From Salinilacustrithrix flava (GTDB lineage Bacteria > Actinomycetota > Acidimicrobiia > Acidimicrobiales > Salinilacustritrichaceae): a stretch of 64,000 nt of DNA. Shown here piece by piece: positions 34,648 through 43,542 of the stretch. Position 1 is the first letter of the stretch; each line of letters opens with the position of its first letter. The position numbers and the translations under genes were made by a program. The notes below the pieces were generated by a model. The model had not been told where the DNA came from. It ran no database searches and was given only the letters and a program-made list of their open reading frames with translations. The stretch is from NCBI GenBank assembly GCA_024128875.1, contig JAMYFF010000004.1, positions 62,001 through 126,000 of the forward strand. Direction: 5' to 3'.

Positions 34648-36474
34648 ATGGTTCGAACCGTGGCCGACGTACCCATGCCCCAGCTCGGCGAGACCGTCAC
34701 CGAGGGAACGATCACCCGATGGTTCAAGCAGGTCGGTGACTCGATCGCCGAGGACGAACCGCTCTTCGAGGTGTCCACCGACAAGGTGGACTCCGAGGTG
34801 CCCTCGCCCATGAGCGGGACGCTCACCGAGATCCTCGTCGAGGAGGGCGACACCGTCGACGTCGGCACCGTGCTGGCCCGCATCGGCGACGAGGGCGACG
34901 CCCCCGCCGGTGGCGACGAGCCCGAGGCGCAGACCCAGCCCGATCAGGAGCCCGAGGTCGACGAGTCCGCCGCCTCCGAGGCGTCTGCGCCCGTCCAGCC
35001 CCAGCAGCCGACCCAGCCCCAGCACATCCCCGCCGAGGTCAAGGGCCACGGCGGTGGCGAGGTCGACCGCCAGGACCAGCACTTCGACGTCGTCGTCATC
35101 GGCGGCGGCCCCGGTGGCTACGCCGCTGCGCTCTACGGCGCGTCCGCTGGCTTGAACATCGCCCTGATCGAGAAGAACAAGCTCGGCGGCACCTGCCTGA
35201 ACGTCGGCTGCATCCCGGCCAAGGAGCTGCTCGAGAGCGCCCACGTGCACCGCACCCTGCTCGGCGCGGCCGAGTTCGGCTTCGAGATCGGCGAGGTCGG
35301 CATCAACTGGACCCGCACCATCGAGCGCAAGCAGGAGGTCGTCGACAAGCTCGTCGGTGGCCTCGGCCAGCTGCTCAAGAGCCGCAAGGTCACGATGTTC
35401 GACGGCCACGGCAAGCTGCATGCCGGCCACAAGGTCGCGATCAGCGGCGGTGAGTCCGGCGACGTCGCCATCTCGGGTGACTCGGTCGTCATCGCGACCG
35501 GTTCGCTGCCCCGCACGATCCCCGGCTTCGACGTCGACGGCGAGATCGTCATGACCTCCGACGAGTTCCTCTCGATGGATCCGCTGCCGTCCACGGCCGT
35601 GGTCATCGGCGGCGGCGCCATCGGCTGCGAGTTCGCCTCGACCATGTCCGACATGGGCACCGACGTCACCATCCTCGAGGCGCTGGACCAGATCATCCCC
35701 GGCTGCGACGCCGACGTCGTCCGGGCCGTCGGCCAGTCGTTCAAGAAGCGCAAGATCGACGTCAAGACCGGCGTGAAGGTCACCGGCCACGAACCCAAGG
35801 ACGGCGGCGGCACCACGGTCAGCTACGGCGACGGCGAGAGCATCGACGTCGACGTGGTGGTCGTGTCGGTCGGCCGCCGCCCCAACACCGACGACATCGG
35901 CCTCGACGGCACCGCCGTGTCGGTCGCCGAGCGCGGCTTCGTCGACGTCGACGACCGCTGCCGCACCGGCGAGCCGGGCGTGTGGTCCGTGGGCGACTGC
36001 ATCGCCACCCCGGCCCTGGCCCACGTGGCCTTCGCCGAGGGCATCGTGGCCATCAAGGACATCCTCGGGGAGGACCCGGTCCCGGTCGACTACACGAACG
36101 TGCCCTGGGCCATCTACTGCCACCCCGAGGTCGCCTTCGCCGGCCTCACCGAGCAGGCGGCCAAGGACGCCGGCTACGACGTGGTCACGTCCAAGCACCG
36201 CTGGACCGGCAACGGCCGGGCGATGATCATCGGTGACACCGAGGGCGTCGTGAAGATCGTGGCCGAGAAGGATGCCGACGGCCGGGCCGGGCGCATCCTC
36301 GGCGTCCACCTGTGCGGCCCGTGGGCCACCGAGCAGCTCGGCCAGGGGTACCTGGCGGTGAACTGGGAGGCCACGGTCGACGAGGTAGCCCACTTCATCC
36401 AGCCGCACCCGACGCTGTCGGAGCTGTTCGGCGAGTCCGTCCTGGCCATGACCGGACGGTCACTGCACGGTTGA
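34648..36474 (+). CDS. lpdA: Dihydrolipoyl dehydrogenase (E3) with its own N-terminal lipoyl domain
   Basis: 608 residues; ATG 34648 is given, but GTG 34660 starts a sequence ([12 protein letters not shown]) that matches the start of the E2 gene at 36849 and may be the true start. Residues ~5-80 are a biotinyl-lipoyl domain with the lipoylated lysine in [15 protein letters not shown] Glu/Pro/Gln-rich linker follows to ~140. The flavoprotein part has [17 protein letters not shown], the redox disulfide [14 protein letters not shown], the NAD site [20 protein letters not shown] and the active-site base in [13 protein letters not shown]. It reoxidises dihydrolipoyl groups of 2-oxoacid dehydrogenase complexes and the glycine cleavage system. 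A terminator-like hairpin follows. Confidence 0.93.
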   Translation: MVRTVADVPMPQLGETVTEGTITRWFKQVGDSIAEDEPLFEVSTDKVDSEVPSPMSGTLTEILVEEGDTVDVGTVLARIGDEGDAPAGGDEPEAQTQPDQEPEVDESAASEASAPVQPQQPTQPQHIPAEVKGHGGGEVDRQDQHFDVVVIGGGPGGYAAALYGASAGLNIALIEKNKLGGTCLNVGCIPAKELLESAHVHRTLLGAAEFGFEIGEVGINWTRTIERKQEVVDKLVGGLGQLLKSRKVTMFDGHGKLHAGHKVAISGGESGDVAISGDSVVIATGSLPRTIPGFDVDGEIVMTSDEFLSMDPLPSTAVVIGGGAIGCEFASTMSDMGTDVTILEALDQIIPGCDADVVRAVGQSFKKRKIDVKTGVKVTGHEPKDGGGTTVSYGDGESIDVDVVVVSVGRRPNTDDIGLDGTAVSVAERGFVDVDDRCRTGEPGVWSVGDCIATPALAHVAFAEGIVAIKDILGEDPVPVDYTNVPWAIYCHPEVAFAGLTEQAAKDAGYDVVTSKHRWTGNGRAMIIGDTEGVVKIVAEKDADGRAGRILGVHLCGPWATEQLGQGYLAVNWEATVDEVAHFIQPHPTLSELFGESVLAMTGRSLHG

Positions 36475-36479
36475 GGGGT

Positions 36480-36502
36480 CGGGGCCTGACGGCCCCGTCT
36501 TT
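36480..36502 (+). terminator. Intrinsic terminator-like hairpin between lpdA and infA
   Basis: GGGGCC-TGAC-GGCCCC (36481-36496) followed by GTCTTT. It lies between two convergent stops (lpdA ends 36474, infA ends 36502), so it can end transcripts from lpdA. The T tract is short. Confidence 0.6.
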
Positions 36503-36726
36503 CAAGCCTTGTAGCGGAAGGTGAGCCGGCCTCGGGTGAGGTCGTAGGGGCTCAGCTCGACCTGGACGCGGTCGCCCGGGAGCACGCGGATGCGATGCCG
36601 GCGCATCTTGCCCGAGATGTGGGCGAGCACCAGGTGCCCGTTGTCCAGCTCCACGCGGAACGACGCGTTGGGGAGCGACTCGTTCACGACGCCCTCCATC
36701 ACGATCATGTCGTTGTTCTTTGCCAC
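36502..36726 (-). CDS. infA: Translation initiation factor IF-1
   Basis: 74 residues from GTG 36726, preceded by GAGGAG; the upstream open frame to 36822 is not part of IF-1. The whole protein is the S1/OB fold of IF-1: [37 protein letters not shown] and [14 protein letters not shown]. It binds the ribosomal A site during initiation. In most actinobacteria infA lies with rpmJ, rpsM and rpsK; here it stands alone between lpdA and sucB, and divergent from sucB, so either it has moved or a second copy exists elsewhere. Confidence 0.95.
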   Translation of the reverse strand: MAKNNDMIVMEGVVNESLPNASFRVELDNGHLVLAHISGKMRRHRIRVLPGDRVQVELSPYDLTRGRLTFRYKA

Positions 36727-36848
36727 GGATCTCCTCGATCGTCGTTTTCGTTGCGTCCCGGACGGCATCCGAGCCGTTCGGAACCCCTCCACGATGGCAC
36801 GATCCGGCCTCGGATCCTCCATCGCTGGGCGCCGATAGAGTCCGAGCC

Positions 36849-38273
36849 ATGGCCGACGTCGAGATGCCGCAGCTCGGAGAGACCGTCACCGAGGGCACGA
36901 TCACCCGCTGGTTCAAGCAGGTCGGCGAGTCCGTCGCTGAGGATGAACCGCTGTTCGAGGTGTCCACCGACAAGGTGGACTCCGAGGTGCCCTCGCCCAT
37001 GAGCGGCACGCTCAGCGAGATCCTGGTCGAGGAGGGCGACACCGTCGACGTCGGCACCGTGCTGGCCCGCATCGGCGATGCCGGCGACGCACCGGCCGAG
37101 GCGCCGGCGCAGGAGGAGTCTCCGGCCGAGCCCGAGGAGCCCGAGGCCGAGGCGCCCGCCGCCGACGTGGAGGGCGAGAAGGAGCCCTCCGCCCAGCAGC
37201 CGGCCCAGGTCCCCGAGGCCCAGCCCGCTCCCGAGGCGGAGGCCCCGAAGGCCCAGGCCGCCCCGAAGCAGGAGGCCGGCTCCGGCCAGGGTGGCGGTCG
37301 CTCGAAGCTGCTTTCGCCGGTCGTGCGCAAGCTCGTGAACGACAACGACCTCGACGTCGACGCCATCGAGGGCACCGGCCCCGGCGGCCGCATCACCCGC
37401 GACGACGTCCTCGACGCCATCGACGCCGACGCGGCCAAGAAGGGCGCCGCCCCAGCCGAGCCCGCCGCGGCCCCCCAGGCCGCCGCGCCGCAGGCCGCTT
37501 CCCCGCAGCAGGCCCCGGCGAAGAAGGCGCCGGCCGCCCCCGCGCCCCGCGCCGGCGAGCGCGACACCGCCGTGCCGCACACCCGCATCCGCCGGGCCAC
37601 CGCCGAGCACATGCGCCGCTCGGTCGACACCTCGGCCCACGTCTACGCGTCGATCGAGGTCGACTTCGACGCCGTGGATCGGGTGCGAGCCGCCCACAAG
37701 GAGCAGTTCAAGGCCGACGAGGGCTTCAGCCTCACCTACCTGCCCTTCATCAGCCGAGCCCTGGTCGATGCCATCCGCGACTTCCCCAAGGTCAACGCCA
37801 GCTTCGGCGAGGACGAGCTCATCGTCCACAACTACGTGAACCTCGGCATCGCGGTAGACCTCGACTTCGACGCCCTGCTGGTGCCGGTGGTGAGCGGCGC
37901 GGACGAGCTGCGCATGCGGGCCATCGCCCGCACGATCATGGACCTCGCCGGACGGGCCCGATCCAAGAAGCTGAGCCCCGACGAGCTGTCCGGCGGCACG
38001 TTCACGATCACCAACCCCGGCCCGTACGGCACGACGATGACGATGCCGATCATCAACCAGCCCCAGGTGGCGATCCTGTCCACCGACGCGGTGAAGCGCC
38101 GCCCGGTGGTGGTCGACCTGCCCGACGGCTCCGAGGCCATCGGCATCCACCCCACCGGCAACCTCACCCTCACGTGGGACCACCGGGCCTTCGACGGCGC
38201 CTACGCCGCAGCGTTCCTGGCCCGGATCAAGGAGCTGCTCGAGACGATGGACTGGGCCCAGGAGCTCGGCTGA
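36849..38273 (+). CDS. sucB: 2-oxoglutarate dehydrogenase E2 (dihydrolipoyl succinyltransferase)
   Basis: 474 residues from ATG 36849 ([16 protein letters not shown]). Residues 1-77 are a lipoyl domain with the modified lysine in [13 protein letters not shown]. An Ala/Pro/Glu linker is followed by the peripheral subunit-binding domain [20 protein letters not shown], then [18 protein letters not shown] second Ala/Pro linker leads to the catalytic trimer domain (from ~245), including [19 protein letters not shown] and the catalytic stretch [16 protein letters not shown]. It moves the succinyl group from lipoyl-lysine to CoA. The lipoyl-domain DNA is nearly identical to that of lpdA. A branched-chain or pyruvate complex E2 is the alternative; no E1 gene is adjacent. 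Confidence 0.92.
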   Translation: MADVEMPQLGETVTEGTITRWFKQVGESVAEDEPLFEVSTDKVDSEVPSPMSGTLSEILVEEGDTVDVGTVLARIGDAGDAPAEAPAQEESPAEPEEPEAEAPAADVEGEKEPSAQQPAQVPEAQPAPEAEAPKAQAAPKQEAGSGQGGGRSKLLSPVVRKLVNDNDLDVDAIEGTGPGGRITRDDVLDAIDADAAKKGAAPAEPAAAPQAAAPQAASPQQAPAKKAPAAPAPRAGERDTAVPHTRIRRATAEHMRRSVDTSAHVYASIEVDFDAVDRVRAAHKEQFKADEGFSLTYLPFISRALVDAIRDFPKVNASFGEDELIVHNYVNLGIAVDLDFDALLVPVVSGADELRMRAIARTIMDLAGRARSKKLSPDELSGGTFTITNPGPYGTTMTMPIINQPQVAILSTDAVKRRPVVVDLPDGSEAIGIHPTGNLTLTWDHRAFDGAYAAAFLARIKELLETMDWAQELG

Positions 38274-38281
38274 CGCGACAG

Positions 38282-38296
38282 GGGAACTGCCAGTTC
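38282..38296. repeat. Short palindrome after sucB
   Basis: GGAACTGCCAGTTCC is a perfect 6-bp-arm inverted repeat with a 3-base centre. It lies between convergent genes (sucB ends 38273, the epimerase gene ends 38331) and could end transcription from either side. Its CTGCCAGTTCC half also resembles the end of the dispersed repeat found at 43043 and 52937-56683. Confidence 0.5.
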
Positions 38297-38330
38297 CATC
38301 CCAACCGTTCTGGTAGTGCTGCTGTCGCGG

Positions 38331-39272
38331 TCAGCGGCGGCCGCGGTGCCATGCGACCTGGGCGGCGATGCCCTCGGTGAGCGACGTCTGGGGCAGCCAG
38401 CCGAGCAGGCGGCGGGCCGCGTCGTTGCTGCCGCCGGTGCGCTGGACGTCGCCGGGCTGCTCCGGGTGGCGCTCGACCGGCACCGGCGAGCCGACTGCCT
38501 CGCCGACGGCGTCGATCACGTCGCGCATGACGGTGGAGCCGCCGGCGCAGACGTTGACCACCGTCCCGGAGGGGATGTCGGTGCGACCGGCGAGCACGTT
38601 GGCTCGCACCACGTCACCGACGAAGGTGAAGTCGCGGACGTGGGAGCCGTCGCCGTAGAGGGGGAAGGGCTGCTGGTCGAGGGCGGCCTCGATCAGCTTG
38701 TGGAAGGCCATGTCGGGCCGCTGGCGGGGGCCGTAGACCGTGAAGTACCGCAGCGCGACCGTGGACAGGCCGTGGTTGGCCGCGTAGAGGCCGCAGAGGT
38801 GCTCGGCGGCGAGCTTGGTGACGCCGTAAGGGCTGTGCGGGCGGGGCAGGTCGGCCTCGGTGACCGGGTAGTGGTCGGCGTTGCCGTACACCGACGAGCT
38901 CGATGCGTAGACGAACCGGCCGAGGCCGGCCTGCAGGCTGGCTTCGAGGAGGCGCTGGGTGGCGAGCACGTTGCAGCTGTCGTAGGTGGCGAAGCCCTCG
39001 GACCAGGACAGGCGCACGCCTGGCTGGGCGGCCTGGTGGTAGACGACGTCGACGCCGTCGAGGAGCGCATCGAGGTCGGCGTCGCGCAGGTCGGCCTCGA
39101 CGAGGCGGAAGCCGCGCCGGTCGTGCAGCGCTGCGAGGTTGGCGTCCTTCTGGGCCCGGTCGTAGTACGGCGTGAAGGCGTCGACGCCGACGACGTCGTG
39201 GCCCTCGTCCAGCAGCGCCTCGGCGAGCTGGGAGCCGATGAACCCGGCGACGCCGGTGACGAGGTGGGTCAC
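38331..39272 (-). CDS. NAD-dependent sugar-nucleotide epimerase/dehydratase (UDP-glucose 4-epimerase-like)
   Basis: 313 residues from GTG 39272 (VTHLVTGVAGFIGSQLAEAL). This is an extended SDR: the NAD motif is GVAGFIGS, then VDVVYHQAAQPGVRLSW, the serine-rich strand FVYASSSSVYGNAD with the catalytic Ser/Thr, YGVTKLAAEHLC (YxxxK pair) and RYFTVYGPRQRPDMA, with the sugar-binding end LYGDGSHVRDFTFVGDVV. Family members make UDP-galactose or UDP-galacturonate for cell-surface glycans. The start overlaps the stop of the cobalamin-binding-type gene by 4 bases. Confidence 0.88.
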   Translation of the reverse strand: MTHLVTGVAGFIGSQLAEALLDEGHDVVGVDAFTPYYDRAQKDANLAALHDRRGFRLVEADLRDADLDALLDGVDVVYHQAAQPGVRLSWSEGFATYDSCNVLATQRLLEASLQAGLGRFVYASSSSVYGNADHYPVTEADLPRPHSPYGVTKLAAEHLCGLYAANHGLSTVALRYFTVYGPRQRPDMAFHKLIEAALDQQPFPLYGDGSHVRDFTFVGDVVRANVLAGRTDIPSGTVVNVCAGGSTVMRDVIDAVGEAVGSPVPVERHPEQPGDVQRTGGSNDAARRLLGWLPQTSLTEGIAAQVAWHRGRR

Positions 39273-40156
39273 CGGATCCGCCGGATGACCGCGGGGTCGG
39301 TGGGCCGTCCGGCAAAGGCGGCAGCGAGCACCTCGGCACCCTCGATGAGGCGAGGTCCGGGTCGCACGATCAGCTGGTCGGCGTCGATCGCCCACACGGC
39401 TGCGCCGGCGGGGACTCGGTCGAGCACGGCCTTCGCCTGGTCGCTGGCGCCGTCGAGGTCGAACCCGCAAGGCGCCACCACCACGTGGTCCACGTCGATG
39501 CTGCGGATCGCATCCCACGGTAGGGCCGAGGACCGCCCACCGGGCGTGCCGAGCGCGCTGCGAGCACCGGCGGCCTCGACCAGGTCCGGGATCCAGTGGC
39601 CACCGACGAACAGGGGATCGACCCACTCCACGACGACGGCGCTCGTCCGGTCCGCGCCAGCCGGGCCGGGGAGCGCGTCCACGCGGGCCCGGAGCGTCGA
39701 CACCAGCTCGGCCGCCTCGGCCGCGGCGCCGATGGCGTCGCCCACGTCGGTGATGCAGCCGAGGACGTCGTCGAGCGTCATCGGGTCGAGGCTGACCACC
39801 CGTGCGTCGCTGCAGCCGAGGCGATCGAGGGCCTCGGTGGCCTGTCCCGCCGGCAGCGCGCACACCCGGCACAGGTCCTGGGTCAGCACCACCTCGGGAG
39901 CGAGGGCGGCGACGGCCTCGTCGTCGATGGCGGCCAGGGGCTGGCGGGCTTCGGATGCCGCCTGGACGGCAGCGTCCACGGCGGCGGGGTCGCTCGGGTC
40001 GGCGACGGCCAGCAGATCCCGCGTCACGACCCGGACGTCGGCAGGGGCGCCGTCCGGGATCGTGCACTCCCAGGTGACGCCCACGAGGTCAGCGGACCGG
40101 CCGAGCGCCGCGACGATGTCGGTGGCTGCCGGCAGCAACGAGACGATGCGAGGCAC
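39269..40156 (-). CDS. BtuF/cobalamin-binding-like protein without signal peptide
   Basis: 295 residues beginning MPRIVSLLPAATDIVAALG, the helical-backbone metal/siderophore-binding fold (BtuF-type TroA clan). Landmarks are LVGVTWECTIP, PEVVLTQDLCRVCALPAG and WVDPLFVGGHWIPDLVEAAG, which are typical of the stand-alone cytoplasmic cobalamin-binding proteins in bacteria. No signal sequence or lipobox is present and no BtuCD permease is next to it, so it is unlikely to be the usual transport receptor. The window also holds MetH and a cobalamin adenosyltransferase, which fits B12 use by the organism. The gene is followed, with a 4-base overlap, by the epimerase gene. Confidence 0.78.
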   Translation of the reverse strand: MPRIVSLLPAATDIVAALGRSADLVGVTWECTIPDGAPADVRVVTRDLLAVADPSDPAAVDAAVQAASEARQPLAAIDDEAVAALAPEVVLTQDLCRVCALPAGQATEALDRLGCSDARVVSLDPMTLDDVLGCITDVGDAIGAAAEAAELVSTLRARVDALPGPAGADRTSAVVVEWVDPLFVGGHWIPDLVEAAGARSALGTPGGRSSALPWDAIRSIDVDHVVVAPCGFDLDGASDQAKAVLDRVPAGAAVWAIDADQLIVRPGPRLIEGAEVLAAAFAGRPTDPAVIRRIR

Positions 40157-40210
40157 GGAGCGACGCTAGATGGTCCGACCGGCACCGGCCCCCTCGTAGC
40201 CTCGGCCACC

Positions 40211-40978
40211 GTGACCCGCCGCCGGATCTTCGCCCTGCTGGCGCTCGTCGTCGTCGGCCCGCTCCTCCTGCTCGGTGTGGAGGTGCAGCTGGCCCGCAGC
40301 AGCGGCGGCCGGCTCGACGACGAGGTGGGGGAGCGACCCCGCCAGCGCGAGGTCCGACCTGGCGACGCGCCGCTGCACGTGGTGTGGCTCGGCGACTCGA
40401 CCAGCACCGGCGTCGGGGCCGCGGCGTTCACCGACTCCATGGCGTGGCGGGTGGCCGAGGGCCTCACCGACGGACCGGTGGTGCTCACCGTGCTCGGCCG
40501 ATCCGGCGACCAGGTCCACGAGGTGCTCGACGAGCAGCTGCCCGAGCTCCCCGGCGTGCTGCTGCCCGGAGCCGACCACGTGGTGCTCGTGAGCATCGGC
40601 GCCAACGACGTCACCGCCCTGACCCGCCGCCCCACCTTCGAGGCCCGCTACCTGCAGATGGTTGACCGGATCGACGGCGTGCTCGACGACGCCAGCGTGG
40701 ACGGCCGGCTGGTGCTGGTCGGGATCCCCGACATCGGCACCGCACCCCGGCTGCTCTCGCCGCTGCGCCAGGTCGCCGGCCTTCGCGGCGCCCAGCTCGA
40801 CGACGAGATCGCCGGCGTCGCCCGCCGCCGAGGGGTCCACCACGTCGAGCTCGCCGATCGCACGAGCCGGACCTTCTCGAGCGACCCCGACCGCTACTTC
40901 TCCGCCGACGGGTACCACCCGAGCAGCGACGGGCACGAGGTCTGGGCCGACGCGGTGCTGGCTAGCCTCGAACCGTGA
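40211..40978 (+). CDS. Membrane-anchored SGNH/GDSL hydrolase
   Basis: 255 residues from GTG 40211. The N-terminal RIFALLALVVVGPLLLLGVE is a signal anchor. The esterase domain has block I VVWLGDSTSTGVGAA (catalytic serine in GDST), block III VLVSIGANDVTAL (oxyanion Asn in GxND) and block V DGYHPSSDGHEVWADAV (catalytic D-x-x-H). It removes acyl groups from lipids, glycans or peptidoglycan at the outer surface. Divergent from the cobalamin-binding gene; its stop overlaps the lipBA start by 4 bases. Confidence 0.88.
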   Translation: MTRRRIFALLALVVVGPLLLLGVEVQLARSSGGRLDDEVGERPRQREVRPGDAPLHVVWLGDSTSTGVGAAAFTDSMAWRVAEGLTDGPVVLTVLGRSGDQVHEVLDEQLPELPGVLLPGADHVVLVSIGANDVTALTRRPTFEARYLQMVDRIDGVLDDASVDGRLVLVGIPDIGTAPRLLSPLRQVAGLRGAQLDDEIAGVARRRGVHHVELADRTSRTFSSDPDRYFSADGYHPSSDGHEVWADAVLASLEP

Positions 40979-42660
40979 CCCTCCGGATCCGCTGGCTCGG
41001 CACCGTCCGCTACACCGACGCCCACGCGCTCCAGCAGGGCCTGCACCACGAGAGCCCCGACGACCACCTGCTGCTGCTCGAGCACCCGCACGTGTACACC
41101 CTCGGTGTCCGGGCCGACATGGAGCACGTGCTCGTGCCGCCGGCGTCGGTCGGGGCCGAGCTGGTGCGGGCCGATCGGGGTGGCGACGTCACCTACCACG
41201 GGCCCGGCCAGCTGGTCGGCTACCCGATCCTCACCGTGCCCGGGAAGCGGGGCGGGGGGATGGCCGACACGGTCGCCTACGTGCGCTCCGTGGAGCAGCT
41301 GGTGATCGACGCGCTGGTCGAGCTGGGCCTGCCCGACGTCGGGCGCCTCGACGACTACCCGGGCGTGTGGGTCGAGCCCGGCAGCGACGCTCCTCGCAAG
41401 ATCGCCGCGATCGGCGTGAAGCTCACCCGGGGGCGGTCCATGCACGGCTTCGCCCTCAACGTCGACCCCGACATGGCGATGTTCGGCCACATCGTCCCGT
41501 GCGGCATCCCCGACAAGGCCGTGACGTCCCTCGCCGCCGAGGGGATCGGCGTCACGATGCAGGACGTGGTCGACGTGGTCGCCCGCCTGGCCGCCGAGCG
41601 GTGGGGGCAGTCGGGGTGGGAGCGGGCCGACGTCGTGTGGCGCGAGCACCACGCCGACCTGGCGCCGTTCAGCCGGGGCGAGGGCCCGGGCGAGATCGTC
41701 AAGGAGCAGGCACCCCGGCAGCCCTCGGCTCGCCTCACCGGTCGCCTGGCCGAAGCCGGCGTCACGGAGGGGCTCTCCATCTCGTCCCGCAAGCCGGACC
41801 ACGTCAAGGCCAAGGTCCGCATCACCGACGACTACGTCCGGCTCAAGAAGACGATGCGCGACCTCGACCTGGTCACGGTGTGCGAGGAGGCCGGCTGCCC
41901 GAACATCTTCGAGTGCTGGTCCGACGGCACGGCCACGTTCATGGTCGCGGGGGAGCGCTGCACCCGGAAGTGCGGGTTCTGCCTGGTCGACACCCGCAAG
42001 CCCCAGCCGCTCGACGCCGGCGAGCCGGACCGCGTGGCCGAGGCCGTGGAGCACATGGGCCTGTCCTTCGCCGTGCTCACCATGGTCGCCCGCGACGACC
42101 TGGCCGACGGCGCAGCCGGACACGTCGCTGACACGATCCGGGCCATCCGGGCTCGGACCCCGAACGTCGGCGTCGAGGCCCTGATCTCGGACTGCAAGGG
42201 CGACCCCGAGTCGCTGCAGCTGATCTTCGATGCCCGCCCCGACGTGCTCAACCACAACATCGAGTCCGTCGCCCGCCTGCAGCGGGCCGTGCGCCCGAGC
42301 GCCGGCTACGCCCGCTCGCTGTCGGTGCTGGCCCGGGCCAAGGCGGCCGGCCTGACCACCAAGTCCTCGATCATCGTGGGCATGGGCGAGACCGATGACG
42401 AGGTGGCCCAGACGCTGGCCGACCTGCGCGGCGTGGGCGTGGACATCGTCACCATCGGCCAGTACCTGCGCCCGACGACCAACCACCTCCCCGTGGCCCG
42501 CTGGGTGCCGCCGGAGACCTTCGAGGCGTGGGCCGCCGAGGGCGAGGCCATGGGCATCGGCCACGTCGAGGCCTCCCCGCTCACCCGCTCCAGCTACCAC
42601 GCCCGCCAGGCGGCCGACCACGCCACCGCCGGCGCAGGCGCGCGCACCGACGTCGTCTGA
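40975..42660 (+). CDS. lipB-lipA: LipB-LipA fusion: octanoyltransferase plus lipoyl synthase
   Basis: 561 residues with two lipoate enzymes in one open frame. Residues ~1-230 are LipB: LLLLEHPHVYTLGVRAD, GGDVTYHGPGQLVGYPIL, the lysine in KIAAIGVKLTRGRSMHGFA and the catalytic cysteine in HIVPCGIPDKAVTSL. After a ~30-residue linker, residues ~265-550 are LipA, a radical-SAM enzyme: auxiliary-cluster cysteines in TVCEEAGCPNIFECW, the radical-SAM CxxxCxxC in GERCTRKCGFCLVDT, and the C-terminal SPLTRSSYHA serine ligand. No Met, GTG or TTG suitable as a LipA start lies in the linker, so a single polypeptide is expected. It octanoylates and then sulphurates lipoyl domains such as those of sucB and lpdA 3-6 kb upstream. 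Confidence 0.93.
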   Translation: MTLRIRWLGTVRYTDAHALQQGLHHESPDDHLLLLEHPHVYTLGVRADMEHVLVPPASVGAELVRADRGGDVTYHGPGQLVGYPILTVPGKRGGGMADTVAYVRSVEQLVIDALVELGLPDVGRLDDYPGVWVEPGSDAPRKIAAIGVKLTRGRSMHGFALNVDPDMAMFGHIVPCGIPDKAVTSLAAEGIGVTMQDVVDVVARLAAERWGQSGWERADVVWREHHADLAPFSRGEGPGEIVKEQAPRQPSARLTGRLAEAGVTEGLSISSRKPDHVKAKVRITDDYVRLKKTMRDLDLVTVCEEAGCPNIFECWSDGTATFMVAGERCTRKCGFCLVDTRKPQPLDAGEPDRVAEAVEHMGLSFAVLTMVARDDLADGAAGHVADTIRAIRARTPNVGVEALISDCKGDPESLQLIFDARPDVLNHNIESVARLQRAVRPSAGYARSLSVLARAKAAGLTTKSSIIVGMGETDDEVAQTLADLRGVGVDIVTIGQYLRPTTNHLPVARWVPPETFEAWAAEGEAMGIGHVEASPLTRSSYHARQAADHATAGAGARTDVV

Positions 42661-42697
42661 CGCCGTCACCGCCCGAGCAGCCGCACGTCCCCGTTCT

Positions 42698-42737
42698 GGG
42701 CCGCGGTGCGCGCCTCAGACGGGTCGCGCCGCGGCCC
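42698..42737. terminator. Strong GC-rich hairpin between convergent genes
   Basis: GGGCCGCGGTGCGCG (42698-42712) pairs with CGCGCCGCGGCCC (42725-42737) with one extra base and a 12-base loop. It separates lipB-lipA (ends 42660) from the convergent PLDc_N-type gene (ends 42759). No T tract follows on either strand, so it may act as a two-way transcript barrier rather than a classical terminator. Confidence 0.5.
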
Positions 42738-42758
42738 GGAAGGCGGTGTGGCTGTTGG

Positions 42759-42992
42759 CTACTCGGCCGCTGGGGCGGCTCGACGTCCGCGGCGGTAGTA
42801 CAGGATCGGCCCGAGGAAGTTGATGGCGATGACCGCAGCCCACTTCTTCTTCGACCCGTTGACCAGCTCGGGGGGCCGTTCGGCCAGGTCGGCCCACGCC
42901 GACACGGCGAGCGAGACCTGGACGGACGTGGCCACCATGACCAGGATCTTCTTCGGCGCTGACAGCGCGTCCCAGCGGATCGAGCGGTTCAT
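42759..42992 (-). CDS. Small PLDc_N-type membrane protein
   Basis: 77 residues, ATG 42992. The end WAAVIAINFLGPILYYRRGR is the PLDc_N signature (second membrane helix with N-x-x-G-P-x-x-Y); the first helix is ILVMVATSVQVSLAVSAWADL. These stand-alone copies resemble the N-terminal membrane part of cardiolipin synthases without the catalytic domain. It is the last gene of the minus-strand set starting near 47.5 kb; a dispersed-repeat copy lies just upstream of it. Confidence 0.72.
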   Translation of the reverse strand: MNRSIRWDALSAPKKILVMVATSVQVSLAVSAWADLAERPPELVNGSKKKWAAVIAINFLGPILYYRRGRRAAPAAE

Positions 42993-43042
42993 CGGGTCAT
43001 CAGCTCCATCCCCCCATCGTCGCGCGGGCCGGCAAGCCGTTG

Positions 43043-43066
43043 GCGTTCCGTGGCTGCTGCCAGTTC
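43043..43066 (+). repeat. Dispersed intergenic repeat, copy B
   Basis: GCGTTCCGTGGCTGCTGCCA followed by GTTC matches the consensus GCGTTCCGTGGTCGCTGCCA + GTTTCC except for a transposed CTG/TCG and the end. It lies in the gap between 42992 and 43065. Confidence 0.7.
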
Positions 43067-43529
43067 ACTCGGAGTGGAGGGTGATGCCGGCCAGCACCTG
43101 GTTGATCGCGTCGATGCGCGATGCCCGGGAGAGGTGGCTGCCGACGACGACGTAGAGCACGAACGCCCGGCCCTGATCGTGGAAGAAGACCTGGGCGCCG
43201 GACTGGCCCTTGAGGGGGCGCTGCATGGCCTGGGGGGAGAAGTCCCCGGCGGCGAGGCGGGGGATGCCCGCATGGCCGTGGAGTCGGGAGCCGACGGCCT
43301 CGCCGGCCTCCTCGAGCAGGCACAGGAGGACGTCGCCATCGATCATCTGCTCGACCGCGCCGCTGCCGAAGTCTCCCCGGACGGGGGGCATCGGGAAGTT
43401 GGCGATGTGGGTGCGGGGGGTGAGGACCTCGCCGCTCGGCGCGCCGGTGCCCTCGCCGGCGCCGCCGTCGATCTCGGCCTCCCAGCCGGGGGGCAGGTCG
43501 AGCTCGATGCCTCGGGATCGGACCTTCAT
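43065..43529 (-). CDS. Hypothetical protein
   Basis: 154 residues from ATG 43529, not recognised. It begins KVRSRGIELDLPPGWEAEID, resembling the small soluble domain with a P-P-G-W motif found in surface and secretion-associated actinobacterial proteins, though no signal peptide is visible. A beta-rich middle (TPRTHIANFPMPPVRGDFGS) and the stretch GAQVFFHDQGRAFVLYVVVG follow, ending in a helix (RIDAINQVLAGITLHSE). This layout is like that of LpqN/PsbP-type folds, but I cannot assign it. It is 13 bp downstream of the membrane-protein gene of the redox locus, same strand. Confidence 0.65.
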   Translation of the reverse strand: MKVRSRGIELDLPPGWEAEIDGGAGEGTGAPSGEVLTPRTHIANFPMPPVRGDFGSGAVEQMIDGDVLLCLLEEAGEAVGSRLHGHAGIPRLAAGDFSPQAMQRPLKGQSGAQVFFHDQGRAFVLYVVVGSHLSRASRIDAINQVLAGITLHSE

Positions 43530-43542
43530 GGCAGCTCCAGGA

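Noticed and set aside
33970..36408. 812-residue minus-strand open frame opposite mscL, lapA and lpdA
   Set aside because: Shadow of three clear genes; composition is Asp/Val/Leu/Gly repeats produced by reverse reading of GC-rich codons.
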